Assembly: GCF_002217435.1 (NCBI RefSeq)
Contig: NZ_MUHF01000003.1
Span: 186,001-250,000 of the forward strand
Length of the DNA: 64,000 nucleotides
Source of the DNA: Flavobacterium reichenbachii
Lineage (GTDB): Bacteria; Bacteroidota; Bacteroidia; Flavobacteriales; Flavobacteriaceae
Direction of reading: 5' to 3'
Position numbers and translations under genes: made by a program. Below the pieces are notes generated by a model, which was given only the letters and a program-made list of their open reading frames with translations, was not told the origin of the DNA and made no database searches. This document shows, piece after piece, positions 52,189 through 60,456 of this stretch (position 1 is the stretch's first letter; every line of letters begins with the position of its first letter).

Positions 52189-53487
52189 TTGAGAGTTTCA
52201 ATTCATAAACATATTGCAGATCCAAAGCAGTTTAAACAGCAGCTTTTACTTTGGTCACAACAATTTCGTGAGGTTGTTTTTTTAGACAGTAATTCTTATC
52301 CTCAGGAATATTCGAGCTTTGACTGTCTGCTTGCAGTAGATGCTTTTACTTCTATAAAAACCGATTTTCATAATGCCTTCGAAGATTTAAAACAATATCA
52401 GGCTACTACAAAAGACTGGCTTTTTGGTTATTTATCTTATGATTTAAAAAATAATATCGAAAACTTAATATCGGCTAATTTTGATGGATTAGATTTTCCG
52501 GATTTGTTTTTCTTTCAACCAAAAAAAATATTTTTACTTAAAGAAAATCAGCTCGAAATTCAGTACTTATTTTTATGTGACGATGAAGTCGAAGATGATT
52601 TTAATGAGATGGTCGAAAGTCAATCCCAAAGCTTCGGGACGAAAGTCGAAAATTCAGCATCATTAAAGATTGACCAACGGATTTCAAAAGAGCTTTATGT
52701 TGAAAAAGTTACCAAAATGCTCCAGCATATTCACGCAGGTGATATGTATGAAGCTAATTTTTGTATGGAATTTTTTGCTGAAAATGCGTTGATAAATCCT
52801 TTGGAGAAATTCCAAAAACTAAATGAAATTTCAGCAGCGCCATTTTCTGTTTTTTTTAAAAATAATAAACAGTTTTTGCTTTCGGCTTCTCCAGAACGAT
52901 ATATTAAGAAAGTTGGAGACACTCTAATTTCGCAGCCTATAAAAGGAACCTCAAAACGATTTTCTGATCCGGATGAAGATCAAAAGTCTAAACAATTTTT
53001 AGAATCAGATGCAAAAGAGCGTGCCGAAAATATTATGATTACCGATTTGGTTCGAAACGATTTGTCGCACACCGCACAAAAAGGATCTGTTGAAGTTGTA
53101 GAACTTTGCAAGATTTATTCGTTTTTGCAGGTGCATCAAATGATTTCGACCATAACATCAAAATTAGATTTGCAATATACTCCGGTTGATGTTTTAAAAA
53201 CAACTTTTCCGATGGGTAGCATGACCGGTGCGCCAAAGATTTCGGTAATGAAAATTATTGAAGATCTGGAAGAAACAAAACGCGGTTTGTACAGCGGTGC
53301 AGTAGGTTATTTTACTCCAGAGGGAGATTTTGATTTTAATGTTGTAATCAGAAGTATATTATACAATCAGGAAAAAAAATATGTTTCTTTTTCTGTCGGA
53401 AGTGCTATTACAGCGCAGTCTATTCCTGAAAAAGAATACGAAGAATGCCTGCTGAAAGCTAAGGCAATGCATGAAGTTTTAAAGTAA
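52189..53487 (+). CDS. pabB: Chorismate-binding enzyme, aminodeoxychorismate synthase component I
   Basis: It converts chorismate to 4-amino-4-deoxychorismate for folate synthesis. The protein, 432 residues from the TTG at 52189 (LRVSIHKHIADPKQF), has the chorismate-enzyme core: IHAGDMYEANFCMEFFAEN, ERYIKKVGDTLISQPIKG, the catalytic MGSMTGAPKISVMKIIEDLE and GLYSGAVGYFTPEGDFDFNV. The frame extends upstream to a GTG at 52111, but homologues begin near the TTG. The segment SQSQSFGTKVE is encoded by a copy of the dispersed palindrome at 52624. A separate glutaminase (PabA) is not seen nearby. Confidence 0.87.
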   Translation: MRVSIHKHIADPKQFKQQLLLWSQQFREVVFLDSNSYPQEYSSFDCLLAVDAFTSIKTDFHNAFEDLKQYQATTKDWLFGYLSYDLKNNIENLISANFDGLDFPDLFFFQPKKIFLLKENQLEIQYLFLCDDEVEDDFNEMVESQSQSFGTKVENSASLKIDQRISKELYVEKVTKMLQHIHAGDMYEANFCMEFFAENALINPLEKFQKLNEISAAPFSVFFKNNKQFLLSASPERYIKKVGDTLISQPIKGTSKRFSDPDEDQKSKQFLESDAKERAENIMITDLVRNDLSHTAQKGSVEVVELCKIYSFLQVHQMISTITSKLDLQYTPVDVLKTTFPMGSMTGAPKISVMKIIEDLEETKRGLYSGAVGYFTPEGDFDFNVVIRSILYNQEKKYVSFSVGSAITAQSIPEKEYEECLLKAKAMHEVLK

Positions 53488-53497
53488 AAAAGAGTTT

Positions 53498-53651
53498 GCC
53501 ACGAATTTCACGAATTTTCACGAATTGTTTTTTTATTCTGCTATTTAAAGTGAAAAAATATAGCAACAGATTAAAAAAATCTGCATAGATTTTTTACTCA
53601 TTTTAATCCGTGGCAAAAAAAAAATTCGTGAAAATTCGTGAAATTCGTGGC
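53498..53651. repeat. 29-bp inverted repeat of the CACGAATT family
   Basis: The arm 53498-53526 (GCCACGAATTTCACGAATTT at its start) is exactly complementary to 53623-53651. The 96-bp spacer includes a smaller hairpin around GATTAAAAAAATC. It lies between pabB and tilS and could act as terminator or be a mobile repeat. Confidence 0.85.
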
Positions 53652-53713
53652 AAAACATCACGCTTAACATTTCATTTAAAAATAGATAGAATTTAATTTT
53701 TTACATTTATCAA

Positions 53714-55024
53714 ATGTTTTCAAAATTTCAAGATCATATCGTTTCAAGGTTTCCTTTTTTAGCAGAAAAAAAACTGTTTTTGGCTGTCAGCGGCGGTTTA
53801 GATAGTATGGTTTTACTGCATTTAATGAAGCATCTTCCTTACGAAATTGCAGTTTTGCATTGTAATTTTCAGCTTCGTGGTTTAGAAAGTTTTGGAGATC
53901 AGGATTTTATTCAGAATTATTGTGATCAAAATGACATTCCTGTTTTTATTACTCAATTTGATACCGAAGCTTTTGCAAAAGATTATAAACTTTCTACACA
54001 AGTTGCAGCGAGAGAACTTCGTTACAGCTGGTTTTATGAGCTTCTGGAAGAGAAAAACTTCGATTATATTTTAACGGCGCATCATGCAGATGATAATCTG
54101 GAAACTTTTATTATCAATTTAACCAGAGGAACTGGACTTGACGGATTAATTGGGATTCCAGAGCAGAATGATAAAATAATTCGTCCGTTGCTGCCTTTTT
54201 CCAGAGAAGAAATTTTGAAATATGCAGCCGAAAATACTATCGAATGGCGGGAAGACAGCAGTAATGCTTCTAATAAATACCTGAGAAATAAAATACGTCA
54301 TGATTTGGTTCCGATTTTAAAGGAAATCAATCCTAATTTTCTGAATGCTTTTCAGAAAACACAATCTTATTTGCAGGAATCACAGGAAATGGCAGAAGAT
54401 GCTTCGATTATGATTTATCAGCAAGTGGCAAAAGAAGCCGAAGATGATATTCATTTTGATTTGAATCAGCTTAAAAAACTGCCTAATTATAAATCGTATT
54501 TGTATCAATGGCTCAACGAATTTGGATTTTCGGCTTGGAAAGATATTTATGATTTGGTAGAAGGGCAGTCTGGAAAACAAGTTTTTTCAGGCCAATTTAG
54601 ATTATTAAAGGATAGAAGTACTTTGATTTTGAGCCCGATTTTGGAAGAGATTAAAGAGGAAGTATATCACATTCACGAAAGTGATACGGAAGTTAATTTT
54701 CCCTTAAAATTAGCACTTTGTAACGTAGGTCACATAACTATAGATTCAAATAAGACTATATTTGTGGACGCCGAAAAAATCCATTTTCCACTAGTTTTAC
54801 GTAAATGGAATGAAGGTGATGTTTTGCAGCCTTTTGGTATGAATGGAAAGTCTAAGAAAGTGAGCAAGCTTTTTAAAGATGAAAAATTATCCTTGATCGA
54901 AAAAGAAAAAATATGGCTTTTATGTTCTGATAATCAGATTGTATGGGTTGTAGGAATTAGGCAGGACGAACGTTTTAAAATAAATAATACCACAAATAAA
55001 ATACTTAAAATAGAATTACAATAA
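53714..55024 (+). CDS. tilS: tRNA(Ile)-lysidine synthase
   Basis: TilS attaches lysine to C34 of tRNA-Ile(CAU), changing its reading to AUA. The 436-residue protein has the PP-loop ATP site SGGLDS at 26-31 and the conserved AVLHCNFQLRG, AAREL and HHADDNLETFI segments, followed by C-terminal tRNA-binding domains (FGMNGKSKKVSKLFKDEK near 390). The gene ends with TAATG shared with dsbD, so translation is coupled. Confidence 0.95.
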   Translation: MFSKFQDHIVSRFPFLAEKKLFLAVSGGLDSMVLLHLMKHLPYEIAVLHCNFQLRGLESFGDQDFIQNYCDQNDIPVFITQFDTEAFAKDYKLSTQVAARELRYSWFYELLEEKNFDYILTAHHADDNLETFIINLTRGTGLDGLIGIPEQNDKIIRPLLPFSREEILKYAAENTIEWREDSSNASNKYLRNKIRHDLVPILKEINPNFLNAFQKTQSYLQESQEMAEDASIMIYQQVAKEAEDDIHFDLNQLKKLPNYKSYLYQWLNEFGFSAWKDIYDLVEGQSGKQVFSGQFRLLKDRSTLILSPILEEIKEEVYHIHESDTEVNFPLKLALCNVGHITIDSNKTIFVDAEKIHFPLVLRKWNEGDVLQPFGMNGKSKKVSKLFKDEKLSLIEKEKIWLLCSDNQIVWVVGIRQDERFKINNTTNKILKIELQ

Positions 55025-57126
55025 TGAACTTTAATCAATCCCCACAAACAATGATAGCAAAAAGTGTTTGGAATAAAACCATTCTGTTTTTGTTATTTTT
55101 CATTTTTGCTTTTGCAAAAGGTAACGCTCAAATTCTGGAACCTGTAAAATGGACTGCGAAAATTGAAAAAAAATCTGGAAACAATGCAGTGCTGATTTTT
55201 GACGGAACGATAGAAAAAGACTGGCATATGTACTCGCAGTTTACGCCAGAAGGCGGACCGCTTGCTTTGGAGATTGCATTTAAAAATCAAAAAGGAAATT
55301 ATAATTTAGTTGGAAAAGCAAAAGAAGGAAAAACCAAAACAGCTTTTAATGATGTTTTTGGGGTCAACGAAATTTTCTTTGAAGGAAAAGCGCATATCGA
55401 GCAGGAAATTACGATACTTAATCCTAATTTAAAATCGGTTGATGTAGATTTCGATTTTCAGGTTTGTAAAGAAGTTTGTATCAATTCAAATAAGAAATTT
55501 TCTATTCCCGTTCCAACTTCTTTAAAACTAGAAACTCCAACGACTGTTTCTGAGGTAAAAGCAGATGATACAAAGCGAGTGGGTTTAGCGATTGATACCG
55601 TGAAACCAACTGTGGAAACTGCTAAAACTGAAAAAGTAAAAACTGAAGCTGCTAAGACATTAGAACAAGAAAAAAGTCCGGCTGCAGACGAACAAGGAAG
55701 TTTATGGACATTGTTTTTTCTTGCGTTTTTAGGTGGATTTACAGCATTGTTTACACCTTGCGTATTTCCGATGATACCAATGACTGTTAGTTTTTTTACA
55801 AAACAAAGTAAAACCAGAGCTTCCGGAATTAGAAATGCAATTATTTACGGTATTGCAATTATTTTAATTTATGTTATACTTGGTTTTTCTGTGTCTTGGA
55901 TTTTTGGTGCAGATGCTTTGAATTCATTAGCAACTAACGTTTATTTTAATCTGATATTTTTTGTCTTATTGATTGTTTTTGCATCATCATTTTTAGGAGC
56001 ATTCGAAATTATGCTTCCTAATTCATGGGCAAATAAGGTTGATAAACAGGCTGATAAAGGTGGGATAATTGGAATTCTATTTATGGCTTTGGCGCTTGCA
56101 ATTGTGTCATTTTCATGTACAGGTCCAATTGTAGGTCCTCTTTTATTTCAGGCGGCAACAAATGGAGTTCTTGGACCAATTGTTGGAATGTTGGGCTTTT
56201 CTTTAGCTTTGTCTTTACCTTTTATGCTTTTTGCAATGTTTCCGGGCTGGTTAAATTCACTTCCAAAATCTGGCGGCTGGTTAAATACTGTAAAAGTATT
56301 TTTAGGGTTTTTAGAGCTGGCTTTTGCTTTCAAATTTTTATCAAATGCAGATTTGGTTTTGCAGCTGCATTTTCTGGAGAGAGAAGTATTTCTAGCGATC
56401 TGGATAGCAATATTTGCAGCATTGACTTTATACTTATTCGGAAAAATTACGCTGCCTCACGATAGTCCTTCAGATCGTATTTCTGTAGGCCGATTGTATG
56501 TAGGATTATTTTCTTTGGTTTTTACAATTTACCTGATTCCGGGACTTTGGGGAGCGCCATTAAAGTTGATCAGTGCATTTCCGCCGCCTCCAACATATAG
56601 CGAAAGTCCGTTTGGAGTAGGAGGAGGATCAGGAAATTCAAATGCTGGTGCAGGAACAATAGAAGGTTTGCCGAAAGGGGCAGAGATAGGACCGCATGGT
56701 ATTGTGGTTTTTAATGATTATGAAAACGGATTAGCGTATGCAAAATCAATCAACAAACCTATAATGCTCGATTTTACAGGTTATGCTTGTGTAAATTGCC
56801 GCAAAATGGAAAATAATGTTTGGTCTGAACCAACAATTTTACCAATCTTAAAGAATGATGTTGTTTTGATTTCGCTTTATGTTGATGATAAACGAGAATT
56901 GCCAGCAGAGGAGCAGTTTGTGACAAAGTCTGGAGACAAAATTGTTACGGTAGGTGATAAATGGACTGATTTTATGATCTCTAAATATAAAACCAATACG
57001 CAGCCTTTGTATGTGATTACAGATTTGGAAGGAAATAATTTGAATAAGACTAAACCAACCATCAGCTATGTTAATACAGAAGAATATCTGGTTTGGCTGA
57101 AAGAAGGAATTTCTAATTTTAAATAA
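55024..57126 (+). CDS. dsbD: Thiol:disulfide interchange protein DsbD
   Basis: DsbD carries electrons from cytoplasmic thioredoxin to periplasmic proteins. The 700-residue protein has a signal or anchor (LFLLFFIFAFAKGNAQ), an N-terminal periplasmic domain with a Cys pair FQVCKEVCINSN (~150), a Lys/Thr-rich linker, the membrane domain (~230-520) with GFTALFTPCVFPMIPM and VSFSCTGPIVGPL, and a C-terminal thioredoxin-like domain with TGYACVNCRKMENN (~590-603). The CxxxC pair in the alpha domain is typical of Bacteroidetes. It starts within the tilS stop and ends with TAATG into the next gene. Confidence 0.93.
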   Translation: MNFNQSPQTMIAKSVWNKTILFLLFFIFAFAKGNAQILEPVKWTAKIEKKSGNNAVLIFDGTIEKDWHMYSQFTPEGGPLALEIAFKNQKGNYNLVGKAKEGKTKTAFNDVFGVNEIFFEGKAHIEQEITILNPNLKSVDVDFDFQVCKEVCINSNKKFSIPVPTSLKLETPTTVSEVKADDTKRVGLAIDTVKPTVETAKTEKVKTEAAKTLEQEKSPAADEQGSLWTLFFLAFLGGFTALFTPCVFPMIPMTVSFFTKQSKTRASGIRNAIIYGIAIILIYVILGFSVSWIFGADALNSLATNVYFNLIFFVLLIVFASSFLGAFEIMLPNSWANKVDKQADKGGIIGILFMALALAIVSFSCTGPIVGPLLFQAATNGVLGPIVGMLGFSLALSLPFMLFAMFPGWLNSLPKSGGWLNTVKVFLGFLELAFAFKFLSNADLVLQLHFLEREVFLAIWIAIFAALTLYLFGKITLPHDSPSDRISVGRLYVGLFSLVFTIYLIPGLWGAPLKLISAFPPPPTYSESPFGVGGGSGNSNAGAGTIEGLPKGAEIGPHGIVVFNDYENGLAYAKSINKPIMLDFTGYACVNCRKMENNVWSEPTILPILKNDVVLISLYVDDKRELPAEEQFVTKSGDKIVTVGDKWTDFMISKYKTNTQPLYVITDLEGNNLNKTKPTISYVNTEEYLVWLKEGISNFK

Positions 57127-57350
57127 TGAAATTTCTTGATTTTTTAGATTTGATAATAAGCGGTGCCTTTGCTTTGTTTGCTTTTTTGTTTTATTTATTA
57201 AATAAAGATCAGGTAAAAAGACGCCGAGAAGAAGAAATGAATGAGGCGTTTACACGCGCTGGATCATTTAAATCATGGATCATAATTATATTTTCAGTTA
57301 TATTCTGTGTGGTGTATTTCTTCTCTTTTATAAATTCAATTGTTACCTAA
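57126..57350 (+). CDS. Small membrane protein coupled to dsbD
   Basis: The 74-residue protein has two hydrophobic segments (DLIISGAFALFAFLFYLLN at 8-26 and IIIIFSVIFCVVYFFSFI from ~51) separated by a charged loop (KDQVKRRREEEMNEAF). Its ATG overlaps the dsbD stop (TAATG). The coupling hints at a role with DsbD, for example in assembly, without other evidence. A strong terminator follows. Confidence 0.7.
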   Translation: MKFLDFLDLIISGAFALFAFLFYLLNKDQVKRRREEEMNEAFTRAGSFKSWIIIIFSVIFCVVYFFSFINSIVT

Positions 57351-57385
57351 TTATATATATTATAAAGCTTGAAATTAATTCAAAC

Positions 57386-57420
57386 AAAAAGCGCTCTAAG
57401 TCAAATTTAGAGCGCTTTTT
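57386..57420 (+). terminator. Terminator of the tilS-dsbD unit
   Basis: AAAAAGCGCTCTAA pairs with TTAGAGCGCTTTTT (14 bp) and runs into a T-rich end. Confidence 0.92.
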
Positions 57421-57454
57421 TTATCAAGAATATGGGGCGGGTTTATTTCATATA

Positions 57455-58771
57455 TTATAAGAATTCACCATGTTGAGAAATATCTAAACCTAGCTCTTCT
57501 TTTTCTTCTGTAACTCTTAGTGGTGTTATTTTATTTACAATAAAGAATAATGCATATGAACCTACAAAAGCAAAGATTGAAACTACAACTAAAGCGATCA
57601 ATTGATTGATGAATAATGTTGGTGTTCCAAAAATTAAACCTTGATTGTCTCCAACTGCAGGATTTATTGCTTTAGAAGCAAAAACTCCAGTTAACAACAT
57701 ACCTACCATACCACCAACACCGTGACAAGCAAATACATCCAGAGCATCGTCAATTTTTCCTTTAGGGAATTTACTCACCACAATATTACTCACAATTGCA
57801 GCAAATGCGCCAATAAAAATTGCATGAGAGATGCTTACAAAACCAGCTGCAGGAGTAATGGCAACAAGACCTACAACAGCTCCGATACAAGCACCAAGAG
57901 CAGATAATTTATGTCCTAATATTTTATCAAGGAAAACCCAGGCCATAGCAGCAGCGGCAGCGGCAACAGTTGTAGTTCCTAAAGCCTGAACTGCTAAACC
58001 ATTTGCACCTAAAGCAGATCCTGCATTAAAACCAAACCATCCGAACCATAATAAACCTGTACCTAGTAATACGTAAGTAATTCTCGCAGGGTTTACTTTT
58101 TGAATTTTTCTTTTTCCTAAAAAGATTGCTCCAGCCAAAGCAGCCCATCCTGCACTCATGTGTACAACTGTTCCTCCGGCAAAATCAAGAACTCCCATTT
58201 TAAAGAAAACTCCATCAGGATGCCACGTCATGTGTGCCAGTGGAGCGTATATGATAATGATAAATAAAACCATGAATAATAAATATGCCCAGAAACGTAC
58301 ACGTTCTGCAAAAGCACCTGTAATTAGGGCAGGTGTAATGATGGCAAATTTAGCTTGAAATAATGCGAATAACATAAAAGGGATAGTTGGGGCAAGGCTC
58401 CAAGCTGTACTGGTGCCAACACCTTCAAAAAGTAAATTATGGCTAGGGTTACCAATGATTCCTCCAATAGTAGGACCAAAAGCCAATCCGAAAGCAACAA
58501 CAACCCATAAAATCGTAACAATTACCATTGCCATAAAACTTTGAAGCATGGTGCTGATAACGTTTTTCTTACCTACCATTCCTCCATAGAAAAATCCTAA
58601 ACCAGGTGTCATAAGCAATACAAAAGCTGTTGCAACGACCATCCAAGCTGTATCTCCTGTATCAAACTTTACAGCTTCTGCCGGAATTGGGTTGTCGGCT
58701 ATGATAAAGTTAGAAATAAAGGTTAGTACTAAAATAGTGATAAGAATCACACTTAAAATAATTTTTCGCAT
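57455..58771 (-). CDS. amt: Ammonium transporter
   Basis: The Amt family channel moves ammonium/ammonia through the inner membrane. The 438-residue protein has 11-12 membrane segments after a leader segment (KIILSVILITILVLTFISNF). It shows AWMVVATAFVLLMTPGLGFF, the pore region with His residues in LAHMTWHPDG, MSAGWAALAGAIFLG, and DVFACHGVGGMVGMLL. The cytoplasmic tail ends EELGLDISQHGEF. A GlnK gene usually accompanies amt, but none is seen on either side here. Confidence 0.96.
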   Translation of the reverse strand: MRKIILSVILITILVLTFISNFIIADNPIPAEAVKFDTGDTAWMVVATAFVLLMTPGLGFFYGGMVGKKNVISTMLQSFMAMVIVTILWVVVAFGLAFGPTIGGIIGNPSHNLLFEGVGTSTAWSLAPTIPFMLFALFQAKFAIITPALITGAFAERVRFWAYLLFMVLFIIIIYAPLAHMTWHPDGVFFKMGVLDFAGGTVVHMSAGWAALAGAIFLGKRKIQKVNPARITYVLLGTGLLWFGWFGFNAGSALGANGLAVQALGTTTVAAAAAAMAWVFLDKILGHKLSALGACIGAVVGLVAITPAAGFVSISHAIFIGAFAAIVSNIVVSKFPKGKIDDALDVFACHGVGGMVGMLLTGVFASKAINPAVGDNQGLIFGTPTLFINQLIALVVVSIFAFVGSYALFFIVNKITPLRVTEEKEELGLDISQHGEFL

Positions 58772-59109
58772 AGTTATTTAGTTTTAAAATTTTTGATAAA
58801 TGTATAAAATGATTCGACACCCCCATAAAAAATAGAGTCTATTGGTTGATTTTTGCTAATTTTTCATTTTATACCCCTCAATTTATTATCTAAGTCTTAA
58901 AAAATTAATAAAATTTACAATTTGCTAATCTTGAGTACCAAAAAATGTCCTATTTTGATGCTGTGTTAACATAAAAACCATAAAAAAATGCTTATTTTAA
59001 GAGTATTTGCATATAAATAATTAATTATTGGTTTCAAATCATATAATTTTAAAATGAAAAAGGCGTCAACTGATATTTCAATTGACGCCTTTTTTACAAG
59101 ATAGGTTTT
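58772..59109. other. AT-rich gap upstream of amt, with a terminator
   Basis: No gene is seen in the ~338 bp. The amt promoter must lie here on the minus strand. CACCCCCATAAAAAATAGAG is the only GC-richer patch. The hairpin at 59057-59095 ends the minus-strand amidohydrolase genes. Confidence 0.5.
59057..59095 (-). terminator. Terminator of the amidohydrolase pair
   Basis: AAAAGGCGTCAA and TTGACGCCTTTT form a 12-bp stem. On the minus strand the T run follows the 3' arm. Confidence 0.9.
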
Positions 59110-60417
59110 TTATTTCTGATTGAACTTTGCCTTGAATTTATCATTCAGTTTAGTCTGAAAAGTCTCCAAATTAATTGTTCGTCCCTGAATAAAAGCCCAT
59201 GTTAATTTGTTTGTTCTCATGTCTAAAGCATCACCTTCTGAAATAAATAATGTTGCATCTTTGCCTGTTTCCAAAGTACCGCATATTGTATCGATACCTA
59301 ATAGTTTGGCAGTATTTGATGTAATTAATTGTAAAGCTTTCTCTTTGTCTAAACCAAAAGCAGCACAAGTTCCAGCTAAGAAAGGCAGGTTTCTCACACT
59401 CATACGTTCGTGATCACCGCTGTTTTCAAGACCTACAATTATACCTTTGTCAGTAAGTATTTTAGCCATTTTATAAGGCAGGTTTACATCTTGATCATTG
59501 CTTGTAGGCATATCATGAACACGTCTTAATAACACGCCAACGTTGTATTTTTGCAGTAAATCAGTAGATTTATAAGCTTCAAATCCTCCAACTATTACAA
59601 TCTTTTTAATTTGATTGTTCACAGCAAGCTGAATTCCGTCAATGATTTGTTTTTCTTCATCGGCATGAATATATAGAATTTCAGTTCCGTCAAAAAGAGC
59701 TTTAGAAGCTTCTAGAACAATATTTCTTTCTTTTACAGCTCCTTGATTATAAGCTTTGGCATTGGCAAGAAATGCATTTATTTCTTCAACTTGTTTAGGA
59801 TAATCTTTATTAGGTTCAATTACCCCTGGCTCAAACCAAGATCCTGATCTTTTAAAATTTGAAGGAAAATTTAAATGGATTCCGTCATTTTCTTTTAGAA
59901 TTGCATCTTTCCAGCTCCAGGCATCCAGCTGTACTACAGAAGATGTTCCTGAGATTGTGCCTCCTCGCGGTGTAATCTGTGCCATCAAAACTCCGTTTGG
60001 ACGTACAGTTTCAACTACTTTAGATTCAGAATTGTAAGCAATTATACTTCTAACATTTGGATTAAAACTACCAATTTCTTCCTGATCGTCTGATGATTTT
60101 ACAGCATCAATTTCTACTAATCCTAAAGTAGAATTCGGAGCAATAAATCCCGGATAAATATGTTTGCCGGCTGCATTAATTGTCGTGTCAAATGCACCAT
60201 CAGCAAGTCTAATTGTTGAAGCATCTGCTACTAAAGTTATTTTACCGTCTTTAAATCCCACAGCACTGTTCTGAATCACAGTGCCATTGCCTAAGTGTGC
60301 AGTGGCATTTAAAATCAAAACCGATTTTGTCTGTTTTGGAGCTGGTATCTGCTGTGCTTTTATCTGAAGAGATGCACAAAATAATAGCAGCAATATATAT
60401 ATGTTTTTATTTTTCAT
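59110..60417 (-). CDS. Exported amidohydrolase-family protein without the metal-binding HxH
   Basis: The 435-residue precursor has a signal peptide (IYILLLLFCASLQIKAQ). It has the amidohydrolase beta-sandwich start (LNATAHLGNGTVIQNSAVGF) and ends with the composite domain (DKEKALQLITSNTAKLLGID, then LETGKDATLFISEG). At the expected HxH site the sequence reads GKHIYPGFIAPNSTLGLVEI, lacking both His, so hydrolytic activity is doubtful. It follows the tandem amidohydrolase gene by 39 nt and may be a non-catalytic partner of it. Confidence 0.88.
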   Translation of the reverse strand: MKNKNIYILLLLFCASLQIKAQQIPAPKQTKSVLILNATAHLGNGTVIQNSAVGFKDGKITLVADASTIRLADGAFDTTINAAGKHIYPGFIAPNSTLGLVEIDAVKSSDDQEEIGSFNPNVRSIIAYNSESKVVETVRPNGVLMAQITPRGGTISGTSSVVQLDAWSWKDAILKENDGIHLNFPSNFKRSGSWFEPGVIEPNKDYPKQVEEINAFLANAKAYNQGAVKERNIVLEASKALFDGTEILYIHADEEKQIIDGIQLAVNNQIKKIVIVGGFEAYKSTDLLQKYNVGVLLRRVHDMPTSNDQDVNLPYKMAKILTDKGIIVGLENSGDHERMSVRNLPFLAGTCAAFGLDKEKALQLITSNTAKLLGIDTICGTLETGKDATLFISEGDALDMRTNKLTWAFIQGRTINLETFQTKLNDKFKAKFNQK

Positions 60418-60456
60418 TTTATCTGTTTTTAACTTTACAAATTTCTAAAGGCGCTG

